Assembly (NCBI GenBank): GCA_018385335.1
Contig: JAHAZN010000062.1
Span: 1 to 35,560 of the forward strand
Source: Prevotella sp.
GTDB lineage: Bacteria; Bacteroidota; Bacteroidia; Bacteroidales; Bacteroidaceae
Direction of reading: 5' to 3'
DNA: 35,560 bases
Notes under the pieces: model-generated
The model's input: the letters and a program-made list of their open reading frames with translations, nothing else
Told to the model about the DNA's origin: nothing
Databases searched by the model: none
Program-made: the position numbers and the translations under genes
In this document: in pieces, positions 7,335 through 16,951 of the stretch
Position numbering within the stretch: position 1 is the first letter of the stretch
Layout of the letters: each line of letters opens with the position of its first letter

Positions 7335-8729
7335 ATGAAGAAAATTTTACTCCTTGCAATGTTGATGACGAGTCTTTGTGTAGGTAGATTATCAGCACAG
7401 GACTATGACTATTATGACTTCTCTGGTTGTAAGTGGACCGACTTCGACGGCACGCAGTACGCTCCTGCGGGAACATTCTGGAAGGTGTCGGCCAATGGTC
7501 GGTTTGCTGTGGGCTATGATGATGTTATTTATTCCGGTTCTGTATATTACTGGGATGCTGAGGATGCCGAGGATATCAAGCACCTGAACAGAGGATATAA
7601 CCGCGTTGCCCTGTGTGACGTCTCTAATGACGGTGTGATGGTGGGAAGTAATGAAGAGCGTGAGTCGATAGACTCTGATGAGCCAACGGTGAGTTATCCT
7701 GCCTATTACCAGATAGGCAAAGGATGGACCAACCTCCCTGTGCCCAACGACTATTCTACCCTGTATGCCACTAAGCAGGACTTTATGGACCTGGCACGTG
7801 CCATCACTCCCGATGGTAAGTTTATCGCAGGAAATGTGCATCTCACGAGAGGATATAAAGAGACCATCTTCGGAGATAAGACAGAGGCAGCGGATATCGT
7901 TCCTGTGCTCTGGACCCGCAATGATATGGGCGAGTATGAATTGACCAACGTGTATGAGGGGCTCGGAAAGAACAGTCTCGTGTATAAGGATGGAGAGCTC
8001 GTGCCAGGTGCTGATACCGTGAACTATCAGGTTTTCTTCGTATGGGATATCAGTAATGACGGCAAGACCATCGTAGGTGTGAACACTGCTGGCTGCGGTG
8101 GACAGAACCCCGCCTTTATCCGTGATGGTAAGCTGGTGCAGATTTTCGACTGCGGTGAAGAGGATGCTGCTGACGAAGTGAAGAACTTCAACGGAGGTAT
8201 CTGTAACAGTGTCGATGCCAATGGAAATATCTACGGCTATTATGAGATGAGAGAGGCCTATACCTTTAAGTATTTCATGTTTACCAAGGACAATGAACTC
8301 GTCTTCTTAGATGACCAGTGGGTCATCTGTGCCGATAAGGATGGCAATAAATATGGACAGGCCTTCCAAGGATTGTATATGCCGCTCGACTGTAGTGAGG
8401 ACGGAGCAGTGGTGGCTGGTAACGGCATGCTCAATGTTCAGGACCTTGGCGTGGTCAATGTACCTGCACTCGTCTGGAACAAGAAGAAGGCGACAGCTAT
8501 TGAGCGTCCTTCTGCAGCGCAGACAGAGGTGAGAGTGGATTACAGAAGAGGTGGAGAACTCTTTGTTAACGGAATTTATCAGGAGGCTACCATCTATGAT
8601 GCCGCAGGAAAGATGATTGCTCAGGGAAAACAGGGCAAATCATTCAATCTCAGCAACCAGCCCAATGGCATCTATCTCGTGAAGGTGACCACTGCCAAAG
8701 GAGCAAAGACATTCAAGGTGACAAGATGA
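7335..8729 (+). CDS. Secreted protein with type IX-like C-terminal sorting domain
   Basis: I do not recognise the 464-residue protein beyond its architecture. Residues 1-21 form a Sec signal peptide (KKILLLAMLMTSL, then LSA before Gln22). The body has several repeats built around phrases such as ISNDGKTIVG, TPDGKFIAGN and CSEDGAVVAGN, like the beta-strand repeats of HAF-type extracellular proteins, suggesting a beta-propeller-like fold. The last 70 or so residues (YDAAGKMIAQG, PNGIYLVKV, TFKVTR) match the T9SS type A sorting domain, so it is probably exported across the outer membrane. Its stop overlaps the start of the next gene by 4 bp, indicating coexpression. Confidence 0.75.
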   Translation: MKKILLLAMLMTSLCVGRLSAQDYDYYDFSGCKWTDFDGTQYAPAGTFWKVSANGRFAVGYDDVIYSGSVYYWDAEDAEDIKHLNRGYNRVALCDVSNDGVMVGSNEERESIDSDEPTVSYPAYYQIGKGWTNLPVPNDYSTLYATKQDFMDLARAITPDGKFIAGNVHLTRGYKETIFGDKTEAADIVPVLWTRNDMGEYELTNVYEGLGKNSLVYKDGELVPGADTVNYQVFFVWDISNDGKTIVGVNTAGCGGQNPAFIRDGKLVQIFDCGEEDAADEVKNFNGGICNSVDANGNIYGYYEMREAYTFKYFMFTKDNELVFLDDQWVICADKDGNKYGQAFQGLYMPLDCSEDGAVVAGNGMLNVQDLGVVNVPALVWNKKKATAIERPSAAQTEVRVDYRRGGELFVNGIYQEATIYDAAGKMIAQGKQGKSFNLSNQPNGIYLVKVTTAKGAKTFKVTR

Positions 8730-10525
8730 GAATCAACGTTTTTGCAGGTTTAATACTTGCACTATCGACAGGCTTGTCGGCGGCTATGGCTGCCGATGAG
8801 CCTGAATTGCTTTTGGGTAATGGGAAAAACAAGACAGTCTTCTCTTACCAAGTGTCTAATACAGCCATGGTGGGCGCTGCACTCTATTATCCCGAGCGAC
8901 TGATGAAAGTCTATGAAGGATGTGAGATCAGCGCCGTCTCCATCGACCTCGGAGGAGCCACTGATACCGACTCTATGAGAGTGTTTATCACTTCGTCGCT
9001 GACAGGAACGCCCGACTACGAGCAACGCTGTACATCGACGAAGGCAGGATGGGCTACGATCACCCTTGACACCCCCTATCTCATCAAGGGACAGGCACTA
9101 TATATCGGATATGAGTTGAAGGGCGTGAGGTTTCTGCGCTACTCCAATGTGCTTCATGCCGGCGAGGAGTGGGTGAACAAAAGTGGTACGGGATGGCAGC
9201 TTTTCACCCAGCCCTACAGCGCTTCCCTCTATGCTACCGTCAAAGGTGAAGCACTGCCCCGACAGCAGGTAGCACTCCAGCATGTCAGGATGCCCGCGTA
9301 TGTGAAGAAAGGTCAGCCACTCAACTATATAGGTCAGGTGGTGAACCTCGGCTTGGATGATGTGGAGACGCTGACAGTGGCGCTCGATGTCAACGGCAAG
9401 GAGCAGCAGCGCACGGAAGTGACGATAGGTCCACTGCCTAACAGGACACAGGGCACCTTTGAGGTGAACAGTTTCACGATGCCAGAGGAGGGCAGTTATG
9501 AGGTACAGCTGCGTATCGCCGAGGTCAATGGTAAGGATGATGTTTATAAGGACGACAACATATCAAGAACAGCATCGCTGCTCTGCAAGGAACAGTTTCT
9601 GCAGCGTAACGTACTGATGGAAGTGTTCTCTACCGAGCAGTGTCCCAACTGTCCGTCAGGACACCAGACAATAGCAAGTGCGTTGGATGGCAAACCCCAT
9701 CTTATCGAGGTGGAACATCATGCTGGGTTCTATACCGATAAGTTTACCATGCCCGAGAGTGTGGAATATGAATGGTTTTATCAGCCCTATAACATCCATG
9801 CCCCCGCGGTGATGTTCGACCGCACGAATCATATAGACAACTATCCCGACTATTTTGCCGACAGCGTTGCTATCACCTCGGTGAAGTCAACGCTCCTTAC
9901 TGATATCTATCAGGAAGAGTTGAATACACCAGCTTATGTGAGTTTAGAGATGAAGGTGGATATGGATGCAGCTACACGACAGCTCAGCATCGATATCAGT
10001 GGAGAGAAGGTGTTGCCGATAGCAGATGAAGACAGTGTGCGCATCAATGTGTGGCTCACAGAAGACAGTCTCTATACCGAAGAGCAGCGAGGCGTCTCAG
10101 GAGGCTACTATCATCGTCACTCCCTGCGTCGCTGTCTGACGTCAACATGGGGAGATAAGATAGATGTCAGTCAACCCTTCTCACTGCATCTCACTACCGA
10201 ACTCCCTGCCAACTGGCGTGAGGAGCGGATGAATGCTGTAGCCTTTGTCGCCTGCCGTGATGCTGAGGATAAGAACAACTGCCGCGTGCTTAATGCCTGT
10301 CAGGAGCGTGTCGCTATGATGCCCCTTGCCATCAGTGATGTGCAGAAGGAGGATGCTCACCCTGGCACCACCCGTCTCTGCCGTCTGTCAGGAGTGCTCA
10401 CCCTTCCTGCCGATGCTGCAACGCTGAGGGTCTATGACACAGCGGGCCGCCTCCTTTATCAGTTGGAAGCAGCCCACCGTCAGGTTGTTCTCCCCGAGGG
10501 AGTATATCTTTTACAGATGAGGTAA
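8726..10525 (+). CDS. Omp28-related secreted protein with CxxC motif
   Basis: The 599-residue protein starts with a signal peptide (residues 1-22, ending AMA before Ala23). An N-terminal beta-rich domain and a CARDB-like segment (about 185-285) precede an Omp28-like thioredoxin-fold domain that starts near LMEVFSTEQCPNCPSGH, with Cys306 and Cys309 as the CxxC pair. The extreme C-terminus (LRVYDTAGRLLYQ, LPEGVYLLQM) resembles a short T9SS sorting tail. Omp28 proteins are surface or outer-membrane proteins of Bacteroidales of uncertain function. The 4-bp overlap with the preceding gene suggests that the two act together at the cell surface; that is inference. Confidence 0.78.
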   Translation: MRINVFAGLILALSTGLSAAMAADEPELLLGNGKNKTVFSYQVSNTAMVGAALYYPERLMKVYEGCEISAVSIDLGGATDTDSMRVFITSSLTGTPDYEQRCTSTKAGWATITLDTPYLIKGQALYIGYELKGVRFLRYSNVLHAGEEWVNKSGTGWQLFTQPYSASLYATVKGEALPRQQVALQHVRMPAYVKKGQPLNYIGQVVNLGLDDVETLTVALDVNGKEQQRTEVTIGPLPNRTQGTFEVNSFTMPEEGSYEVQLRIAEVNGKDDVYKDDNISRTASLLCKEQFLQRNVLMEVFSTEQCPNCPSGHQTIASALDGKPHLIEVEHHAGFYTDKFTMPESVEYEWFYQPYNIHAPAVMFDRTNHIDNYPDYFADSVAITSVKSTLLTDIYQEELNTPAYVSLEMKVDMDAATRQLSIDISGEKVLPIADEDSVRINVWLTEDSLYTEEQRGVSGGYYHRHSLRRCLTSTWGDKIDVSQPFSLHLTTELPANWREERMNAVAFVACRDAEDKNNCRVLNACQERVAMMPLAISDVQKEDAHPGTTRLCRLSGVLTLPADAATLRVYDTAGRLLYQLEAAHRQVVLPEGVYLLQMR

Positions 10526-10560
10526 ATGAGGTGAGGTGATTATTTCTTCATCACCTCATT
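10525..10560. terminator. Possible bidirectional terminator between convergent genes
   Basis: AATGAGGTGA (10525-10534) is the exact reverse complement of TCACCTCATT (10551-10560). The hairpin spans the 14-bp gap between the two convergent genes and includes the last codons of the TlpA-like gene. No T-run follows, so the role is uncertain. Confidence 0.35.
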
Positions 10561-11592
10561 CACCTTGTTGATCATGTGCTCACCGCGGAGGTCGCGTGCT
10601 ATCACGGTGCCGTCGGGAGCGAAGAGGATAATCTGAGGAATGCCATAGACACCATAGAGTTTTGTGGCAGTCTTGTTGCTGTCAATGAGCTGTGGCCATA
10701 CGATGCCCTCTTTCTCTTTGGCAGGTTGGAGATTTTTCAGCTCATCCCATACGAAGACACCCAGTACGGTGAGACCTTTGTCATGATACTGCTGATGCAG
10801 TTGGAGAAGGTTGGGAATCTCACGACGGCAGGGACCGCACCAGCTTGCCCACATATCCATGAGCACATAGTTGCCCTTGCCCACGAAGTCGCTCAGGTGG
10901 AGCGTCTTGCCTTGTTCATCTGTTCCCACGATGTCAACAAACATAGCACCTTTCTGTGTCTTCTTTGCTGCCTCTTTCATCTCGCAGAACTGCTGGATAG
11001 GTTTCATGTTGCGAATGTTGGAACCCATCACAGCGTAGAGTTCTGAAAATTCCTCGTCGGTGACGAGTTCAAGGAGATCCTGTGCCAAGAGGGTATAGGC
11101 ACCGGCACCATCGTTGTTATGCTTCTTGAAGAAAGGTATCAACATTGCTTTCTGTTTCTCCTCGGCAGCCGCACGCTCCTCCTTTGTCTTGACATTGCTT
11201 GCTAGGGCAACCAACTCTTTGTCGATGGCCGCTACCTCGTCGTTGAGCGGTGCACCAGTGGCAATGGGAAATTGACGGGGTTGCAGAGAGAGACTTAGGG
11301 AGCCTTTCTCACCGATACAGATGCCGCGGAGACGTTGCGTTCCCAAGATGTCGATGGCATAGAATGTCGCATCATTGCCAGGACGGGTGAACATAGCTTT
11401 CTGCTCCTTCACTGTCGCGCTGTCGAGCACCATTCCACTCCCGATATCTTTGAGATAAATAAGTTTTCCGTCAAAACTGTTGTTGGGAAGCGAGATTTTC
11501 AGTATCATCTCCTTGTTCTCTGTTGTCTGTTGCATGGCCATTGCTATTACTGCCATGAGGAAGACGGTGGTAAGGATGAATGTTCTTTTCAT
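10540..11592 (-). CDS. TlpA-like thiol-disulfide oxidoreductase with DUF4369-like N-domain
   Basis: The 350-residue protein begins with a signal peptide (residues 2-20, hydrophobic, no lipobox), then a DUF4369-like domain (about 28-110), a helical middle part, and a C-terminal thioredoxin-like domain. The active site WASWCGPCRREIP contains Cys252 and Cys255. It is probably periplasmic and reduces or rearranges disulfides. The start at 11592 is chosen over 11637 because it directly precedes the signal peptide. A well-spaced promoter lies upstream. It converges on the Omp28-like gene, another CxxC protein, which may be coincidence. Confidence 0.87.
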   Translation of the reverse strand: MKRTFILTTVFLMAVIAMAMQQTTENKEMILKISLPNNSFDGKLIYLKDIGSGMVLDSATVKEQKAMFTRPGNDATFYAIDILGTQRLRGICIGEKGSLSLSLQPRQFPIATGAPLNDEVAAIDKELVALASNVKTKEERAAAEEKQKAMLIPFFKKHNNDGAGAYTLLAQDLLELVTDEEFSELYAVMGSNIRNMKPIQQFCEMKEAAKKTQKGAMFVDIVGTDEQGKTLHLSDFVGKGNYVLMDMWASWCGPCRREIPNLLQLHQQYHDKGLTVLGVFVWDELKNLQPAKEKEGIVWPQLIDSNKTATKLYGVYGIPQIILFAPDGTVIARDLRGEHMINKVNEVMKK

Positions 11593-11665
11593 ATTCAAAA
11601 GTTTAGGATTTATAATCTTCTCAGTGCCCCGTACCACAGGTAAATATCATATTAACGAGGTGCGG

Positions 11666-11697
11666 CAAAGGTATTTATTTTATATTAGACAGACAAA
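11666..11697 (-). promoter_or_regulatory. Promoter of the TlpA-like gene
   Basis: On the minus strand TTTG (11697-11694) and TACCTTTG (11673-11666) are 20 bp apart, a near-ideal Bacteroidales promoter. The ATG is about 74 bp downstream. Confidence 0.7.
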
Positions 11698-11737
11698 CTT
11701 TTTTTGTGAAAAGTGCACGTTATTCAGAAATATGAAG

Positions 11738-11745
11738 TATCTTTG
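11738..11745 (+). promoter_or_regulatory. -7 motif for tRNA-Pro
   Basis: TATCTTTG matches TAnnTTTG and ends 15 bp before the tRNA. A properly spaced TTTG is not visible. Confidence 0.5.
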
Positions 11746-11760
11746 CATCCGCTTTTAGCG

Positions 11761-11833
11761 CGGGATGTAGCGCAGTTGGTAGCGCACTACGTTCGGGACG
11801 TAGGGGTCGGGCGTTCGAGTCGCCTCATCCCGA
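11761..11833 (+). tRNA. tRNA-Pro (anticodon CGG)
   Basis: The 73-base sequence folds as a cloverleaf. Acceptor CGGGATG (11761-11767) pairs with CATCCCG (11826-11832), the anticodon stem is CTACG/CGTAG with loop TTCGGGA, and the anticodon CGG is at 11794-11796. The T loop is TTCGAGT. CCA is not encoded. It reads CCG proline codons. Confidence 0.95.
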
Positions 11834-11884
11834 CTAAGAAGAGAAAGGTATATTTCTCTCGCCTGCTAAAGGTATCAACACTAC

Positions 11885-11921
11885 AAGGAGGGTGCGTCAT
11901 TTCTTTTGACGCACCCTCCTT
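11885..11921 (+). terminator. Terminator of tRNA-Pro
   Basis: Fifteen perfect pairs (11885-11899 with 11907-11921) surround a T-rich 7-base loop. The following bases are T-rich (TCTTATG). The GGGTGCGTCA core is shared with the terminator at 71-110. Confidence 0.8.
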
Positions 11922-11978
11922 TCTTATGTGTAAGCAAAATGGACCTATGCTTACGTCTTGCCTTTTTCTAAGTCATTC

Positions 11979-12027
11979 AACCCAAATTGGTCATTAGCGC
12001 ATAATAGTATAATGGCCGATTTGGGTT
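11979..12027. repeat. Inverted-repeat element, copy 2 (minimal, 49 bp)
   Basis: AACCCAAATTGGTCATTA (11979-11996) and the inverse of 12010-12027 match at 16 of 18 positions around a 13-base spacer. The arms are those of copies 1 and 3, but the interior is missing. On the minus strand it lies 27 bp after the upp stop and could fold as a hairpin in that message. Confidence 0.75.
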
Positions 12028-12054
12028 AAATACTGCGTTATTTTGCATCCTCTT

Positions 12055-12714
12055 TCATTCCTTTCCTCCGTAGCAGAGGTCACCGCAGTCGCCGAAGCCC
12101 GGCACAATATATTTGTTGGCATTGAGTCCCTCATCAATGGCGGCGCACCAGATAGAGGTGCGGTCGGCGGGGAATGTTTTCTTGATATGCTCTATGCCCT
12201 CGGGTGCTGCCAGTACGCAGGCTATCTCGATGCGGCGAGGCATACCTTTCTGTATGAGTGCTTTGTAGCCCAGTTCCATGCTTCCGCCAGTGGCAAGCAT
12301 AGGGTCGGCGATGATGAGTGTCTTGTCCTGCAGCGAGGGCGTGGCGAGATATTCCACATGGATGCCTACCTCGGTGTGCGACTCATCAGTGTAAGCACGG
12401 TAGGCACTCACAAAGGCATTGTCGGCATGGTCGAAGACATTGAGGAAGCCCTGGTGGAAGGGTAGGCCGGCGCGGAAGATGGTGCCTACGACAATATCGT
12501 CGGTAGGCAGTTGGATGTGTGCCGTGCCGAGTGGAGTGGTGATAGCGCGCTCCTCATAACTGAGTGTGCGACTCATCTCGTAGGCCATCATCTCACCGAT
12601 ACGACGGATGTTGTTGCGGAAGAGCAGGCGATGCTGCTGATAGTCCTTGTCACGCACCTCAGCGAGATATCTGTTGAGGATGCTAACCGATGAGGATAGG
12701 TTGTGAATCTCCAT
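12055..12714 (-). CDS. upp: Uracil phosphoribosyltransferase
   Basis: The 219-residue enzyme makes UMP from uracil and PRPP for pyrimidine salvage. The PRPP-binding loop IIADPMLATGGS is at residues 134-145, TIFRAGLP lies at 78-85, and the uracil-binding C-terminal part has YIVPGFGDCGDLCYG. Length is slightly above the usual 208-210. It starts 13 bp after the Na/phosphate cotransporter gene on the same strand, so the two are probably cotranscribed. Both products deal with phosphate or phosphoribosyl supply, but a functional link is only a guess. Confidence 0.95.
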   Translation of the reverse strand: MEIHNLSSSVSILNRYLAEVRDKDYQQHRLLFRNNIRRIGEMMAYEMSRTLSYEERAITTPLGTAHIQLPTDDIVVGTIFRAGLPFHQGFLNVFDHADNAFVSAYRAYTDESHTEVGIHVEYLATPSLQDKTLIIADPMLATGGSMELGYKALIQKGMPRRIEIACVLAAPEGIEHIKKTFPADRTSIWCAAIDEGLNANKYIVPGFGDCGDLCYGGKE

Positions 12715-12727
12715 GCGCTGATAGGTT

Positions 12728-14428
12728 TTAGATTTTCTTTATGCCCATACGAGCTTCAACAACATTGACTACATAGTCGCCAAGTTTCTCACACTCGCTG
12801 ATGATATCCATATACATCGTGCCCATGGCATAGGTGTAAGCATGGTCGTTGATGTCGTTGATGTTTTGTGTCTTGAGTTGGTTGCGATAGTTGTTTATCT
12901 CGTTCTCAATATTAAAGGAACGGTTGGTATCGAAGCTCGTCTTCCTTCCTGCCAGCAGCACATTCATCTGTGTGAGACTGTCCTCGGTGAGTTGGAACAT
13001 CACATGGATATGCTCATACTGTTTCTCAGTAAAGTCTTCCTTGCCCTGCATCTTTCTGTTGATGGTACGGGCGATGTTGTAACAGCTGTCGCCGATGCTC
13101 TCTATCTCAGTGATCTCACGAAGCATGGCGCGAATCTTTGCCTTGGTGTCATCGCTGAGATGCGCATCGCTGACCATATTGAGGTATTTGGCTATCTCAA
13201 TCTCCATGGAATCACTGATATTCTCGTATTTCTCGATGCGCGAATAGAGTTTGTTGAACTCGTTGTCGTTTTTGATTGTCAGCAACTCACGCACGAAGCC
13301 AAACATACGTTGGATGCGCTCGGCAAACGAGGTAATCTCTTTCTGTGCCTCCAACACCGAGAGCTCTGGGGTCTTCATGATGGTTGTGCCACCGATATAA
13401 CGCAGGCGGAACTCCTCTTCCACCTCGTTGCTGCTCGGTTTGATGATGCGGCACACGAGTTTCTCTATCTGAGGGATAAACCAGATGAGCATAAAGGTGT
13501 TGGTGACGTTGAAGCAGGTATGGAAGGCAGCGAGGATGATGGGTAGTCTCACTGTCAGCTGGCGTGTGGTGAGCGATTGGTCCTGAGGGTCATAACCCAC
13601 GATGTCGCATACAATATCGACAAAGGGATAGAACAGCAGGAGCACCCAGATGACACCAATCACGTTGAACACCAGATGGGCCAGGGCAGCACGTCGTGCC
13701 TGTGCGTTGGCACCGAGTGCAGCCAGGTTGGCTGTGGCTGTCGTTCCGATGTTCTCTCCCAGCACCAAGGCAATGCCGAGATAGATGGGGAGCACACCAG
13801 TGGAGCAGAGCAGGATGGTGATAGCCATCACGGCTGCCGACGACTGTACGATGCAGGTGATGAGGGTGCCGATGGCGAGGAAGATAAGGATGGTGAGATG
13901 ACTGCCAGTATCAAAAGAACTGAAGAAGTTGATAACGGCGGAGTTGTGTTCAAGGTCGAGCGCCTTACCTGCAGCACTGAGGAGTACTAAAGAGAAGAAG
14001 AGGAAGGCTATGCCGAAGAGGAAATCACCAATATACCGTTTTTTCTTTGAGTAGATGAGGATGATGCCGATGAAGAAAGCCGGATAGACAACACTTGTGA
14101 GATCGACATTATATCCCAAACTCATGATCCATGCCGTGAGGGTCGTTCCGATGTTGGCACCCATGATGACCGAGATGGCTTGTGCCAGGGTGAGCAGTCC
14201 GGCATTGACAAATGAGACGGTCATCACTGTCGTTGCTGAGGACGACTGCACTGCGCAGGTGACGAACATACCAGTGAGCATACCGGTGAAGCGATTGGTG
14301 GTCATGGCGCCCAGGATATGACGCAACTGCGAACCGGCCATTTTCTGGAGAGCCTCGCTCATCACCTTCATACAATAGATGAGCAGGGCGAGGGAGCCGA
14401 TAATTTGGCAAAAAATCATTATTGACAT
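12728..14428 (-). CDS. Na/phosphate cotransporter family protein with PhoU-like domain
   Basis: The 566-residue protein has about eight to nine membrane segments in residues 1-320 and a cytoplasmic PhoU-like helical domain from about 360 to 560. The duplicated QSSS-type motifs of the PNaS family are visible: QSSSATT at 61-67 followed by ANIGTT at 91-96, and a second VQSSAA with GENIGTT in the other half. It should import inorganic phosphate with sodium or control phosphate efflux. It heads a unit with upp. The divergent metK promoter lies in the same 218-bp intergenic region. Confidence 0.92.
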   Translation of the reverse strand: MSIMIFCQIIGSLALLIYCMKVMSEALQKMAGSQLRHILGAMTTNRFTGMLTGMFVTCAVQSSSATTVMTVSFVNAGLLTLAQAISVIMGANIGTTLTAWIMSLGYNVDLTSVVYPAFFIGIILIYSKKKRYIGDFLFGIAFLFFSLVLLSAAGKALDLEHNSAVINFFSSFDTGSHLTILIFLAIGTLITCIVQSSAAVMAITILLCSTGVLPIYLGIALVLGENIGTTATANLAALGANAQARRAALAHLVFNVIGVIWVLLLFYPFVDIVCDIVGYDPQDQSLTTRQLTVRLPIILAAFHTCFNVTNTFMLIWFIPQIEKLVCRIIKPSSNEVEEEFRLRYIGGTTIMKTPELSVLEAQKEITSFAERIQRMFGFVRELLTIKNDNEFNKLYSRIEKYENISDSMEIEIAKYLNMVSDAHLSDDTKAKIRAMLREITEIESIGDSCYNIARTINRKMQGKEDFTEKQYEHIHVMFQLTEDSLTQMNVLLAGRKTSFDTNRSFNIENEINNYRNQLKTQNINDINDHAYTYAMGTMYMDIISECEKLGDYVVNVVEARMGIKKI

Positions 14429-14474
14429 AACGGAGAAAAATGATTCGTTGTTGTTAGTTGTGAAAAATATGTTG

Positions 14475-14482
14475 CAAAAATA
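14475..14482 (-). promoter_or_regulatory. -7 motif for the cotransporter-upp unit
   Basis: The minus strand reads TATTTTTG, fitting TAnnTTTG, 47 bp before the ATG at 14428. The surroundings are very AT-rich, so chance matches are possible. Confidence 0.4.
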
Positions 14483-14588
14483 ATAAATAAAAATAAAAAT
14501 TTGAGTTATTGCCTGCTTTTTTTTTCATTACCGGCATTTCTCATTGGGAAACATAAGGCCCCCGCCTTCTTGATTTCATCTTATTTAT

Positions 14589-14619
14589 TTTGTATTGTCT
14601 TCAAATTGCACTAACTTTG
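14589..14619 (+). promoter_or_regulatory. Promoter of the metK cluster
   Basis: TTTG (14589-14592) and TAACTTTG (14612-14619) are 19 bp apart, a near-perfect Bacteroidales promoter. The leader is only about 20 bases, too short for a SAM riboswitch. Confidence 0.75.
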
Positions 14620-14646
14620 CACGCAAAAATTAAAAACTAGAGAAAT

Positions 14647-15921
14647 ATGTCATATTTATTTTCATCAGAGTCAGTGTCCGAGGGTCATCCCGACAAGGTG
14701 GCCGACCAGATCAGTGATGCCATCCTCGACCAGTTCTTAGCTTATGACGAGAAGGCACGAGTGGCTTGCGAATCCTTTGTAACCACCGGTCAGGTGGTGA
14801 TTATGGGAGAGGTGCATAGCGATGAGTATATTGACTTGCAGACCATTGCCCGTAATACAATAAAGAAGATAGGTTATACCAAGGCAGAGTATCAGTTTGA
14901 CGGCGACTCCTGTGGTGTACTCACGGCTATCCATGAGCAGAGTGATGATATCAACAGAGGAGTGGACCGCGCTGCCCGTCAGGATGTTGATGAAGAAGAG
15001 CAGGGAGCCGGCGACCAGGGAATGATGTTTGGTTATGCGACCAATGAGACAGAGAACTATATGCCTGTGTCGCTCGACCTCGCCCATCTCCTCATGCGCA
15101 CCCTTGCAGAGATTCGCAAGGAAGGGAAGGAGATGCGCTATCTTCGTCCGGATGCCAAGAGTCAGGTGACCATACAATACAGTGACAATGGCATACCAGA
15201 GCGTATTGACACCATCGTCGTATCTACCCAGCACGATGAGTTTGACACCGATGAGGCCATGCAGCAACGTATCCGCGAAGATGTGCTCAATATCCTCATC
15301 CCCCGTGTGAAGGCACAGATACATTCGGAGAAGGTGCTCGCCCTCTTTGGCGATGACATCAAGTATTATGTCAACCCTACAGGAAAGTTTGTTATCGGTG
15401 GACCACATGGTGACACTGGTCTGACAGGACGAAAGATCATCGTGGATACCTATGGTGGCAAGGGTGCCCATGGAGGTGGAGCTTTCAGTGGCAAGGACTC
15501 CAGTAAGGTGGACCGTTCGGCAGCCTATGCAGCCCGGCATATTGCCAAGAACATGGTGGCAGCCGGTGTGGCTGATGAGATGTTGGTTCAGGTAAGTTAT
15601 GCCATCGGTGTGGCCCGACCCATGAATATCTATGTTAACACCTATGGACGCAGCAATGTGAAGATGACCGACGGTGAGATAGCAAAGAAGATTGAGGAGC
15701 TCTTCGACCTCCGTCCCAAGGCGATAGAACGTGCGCTGAAGTTGCGTCAACCCATGTATTTCGAGACAGCCGCCTATGGTCATGTAGGGCGACAGCCTGA
15801 GGTGGTCAACAAGGTGTTTACCAGTCATTATCATCCTACGAAGACGATGGAGGTGGAACTGTTCACATGGGAGAAGTTGGACCGTGTGGATGAGATCAAG
15901 CGCGTCTTCTCGTTATCATAG
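14647..15921 (+). CDS. metK: S-adenosylmethionine synthase
   Basis: The 424-residue enzyme forms SAM from methionine and ATP. The N-terminal signature [21 protein letters not shown] starts near residue 8 and holds the ATP/methionine-binding His and Asp. The central [17 protein letters not shown] and the phosphate loop [19 protein letters not shown] are complete. The length is typical for Bacteroidota, which have a slightly longer form than E. coli. A strong promoter precedes it, and the next gene starts 3 bp after the stop, so it leads a run of genes reaching to tyrS. Confidence 0.97.
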   Translation: MSYLFSSESVSEGHPDKVADQISDAILDQFLAYDEKARVACESFVTTGQVVIMGEVHSDEYIDLQTIARNTIKKIGYTKAEYQFDGDSCGVLTAIHEQSDDINRGVDRAARQDVDEEEQGAGDQGMMFGYATNETENYMPVSLDLAHLLMRTLAEIRKEGKEMRYLRPDAKSQVTIQYSDNGIPERIDTIVVSTQHDEFDTDEAMQQRIREDVLNILIPRVKAQIHSEKVLALFGDDIKYYVNPTGKFVIGGPHGDTGLTGRKIIVDTYGGKGAHGGGAFSGKDSSKVDRSAAYAARHIAKNMVAAGVADEMLVQVSYAIGVARPMNIYVNTYGRSNVKMTDGEIAKKIEELFDLRPKAIERALKLRQPMYFETAAYGHVGRQPEVVNKVFTSHYHPTKTMEVELFTWEKLDRVDEIKRVFSLS

Positions 15922-15924
15922 CAG

Positions 15925-16944
15925 ATGACGCAACAGGACAGTCTCTCACTACAGCCGGTTGTCTCGCTCGATGAAGTGGAGCAGCCGGCTGTCGTTGCAC
16001 CGCTCACCCCGAGAAAGGTGCTGGGTATGTTGCCCGCTGATGCCACGCCAGCGCAACAGGACTCGGCTATCCAGGCTGTCTTTCAACCCAAAACTATCAG
16101 TTACAGCAGTCGTCCGGACACGCTGCATCTCCCAGGTCACAACGTGGGGCGGAGTATCTTCGATACCCATCTCCCTGTCTATTATCGAGAGAGCTTTTTC
16201 TCTGTAGATACCCTCTTTCATCCCGAACTGTCGGGAGGACGCTATGGGATGGCAGGCGACCCCCTTCCTTATACGTTGCGCAGTGATAATGTCATCACCC
16301 TCACCTTTATCCTCTGCTTTATCTTCGCTATGCTGGCGTTTAAGATGTCGAGCGGTTTCATCTTCCGGCAGTTGAAGGATTTCTTTTATGAGCAGCGGGA
16401 GAGCGGTCCCACCTACGCCTCAGAGACAGCCAATGAGGTGAGGTTCCAGTTTTTTCTTATCCTCGGAGGCGTGATGATGTTGAGCATCTATCAGTTTCTT
16501 TTTGTGCAAAACTATATCGGTCACATCTTCATGGTGGGGCAGTATCAGATGATGGCCCTTTCCTTCGCACTGCTGATGACCTATCTCGTGGTGAAATATC
16601 TGTTGTATGCCTTTGTTGACAGCGTGTTCTTCACCCAGCATCAGCACTATGCTTGGGTGCGCTCCCAACTCTTCATTTTAGCGTTGGGAGGAGCGATGGT
16701 GACACCTGTCGTGATGTTGCAGGTATATTTCGACTTGTCGATACAGAATGCAAACGTTTTCCTTATTTTCCTGCTGATAATAGTAAAAATACTGCTGTTT
16801 TATAAGTGTTTTGCTATCTTTTTTAAGCGTTTAGGGGCTATTTTGCAAATAATTTTGTACTTTTGTGCCCTCGAAATCGTACCCCTCGTTTTTCTGTGGG
16901 GTGGACTGCTGTTTTTCAGCCACTATTTGAAAGTAAATTATTGA
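15925..16944 (+). CDS. DUF4271 membrane protein
   Basis: The 339-residue protein has a soluble, Ser/Thr/Gln-rich N-terminal part (about residues 1-120) and then roughly seven hydrophobic segments (beginning NVITLTFILCFIFAMLAFK, later FFLILGGVMMLSIYQFLF and LFFSHYLKV near the end). This matches the Bacteroidota-specific DUF4271 family, whose function is unknown. Its place between metK and hemD is typical for this family. It starts 3 bp after metK and ends 7 bp before hemD. Confidence 0.85.
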   Translation: MTQQDSLSLQPVVSLDEVEQPAVVAPLTPRKVLGMLPADATPAQQDSAIQAVFQPKTISYSSRPDTLHLPGHNVGRSIFDTHLPVYYRESFFSVDTLFHPELSGGRYGMAGDPLPYTLRSDNVITLTFILCFIFAMLAFKMSSGFIFRQLKDFFYEQRESGPTYASETANEVRFQFFLILGGVMMLSIYQFLFVQNYIGHIFMVGQYQMMALSFALLMTYLVVKYLLYAFVDSVFFTQHQHYAWVRSQLFILALGGAMVTPVVMLQVYFDLSIQNANVFLIFLLIIVKILLFYKCFAIFFKRLGAILQIILYFCALEIVPLVFLWGGLLFFSHYLKVNY

Positions 16945-16951
16945 GAGCAAA

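Noticed and set aside
14620..14646. A SAM riboswitch before metK
   Set aside because: The leader after the promoter is only about 20-27 bases, too short for any known SAM riboswitch.
14737..15834. A 365-codon minus-strand open frame opposite metK
   Set aside because: It lies wholly within the strongly supported metK gene, its composition (many His, Leu and Thr) is typical of antisense frames in this codon usage, and no family motif is visible.
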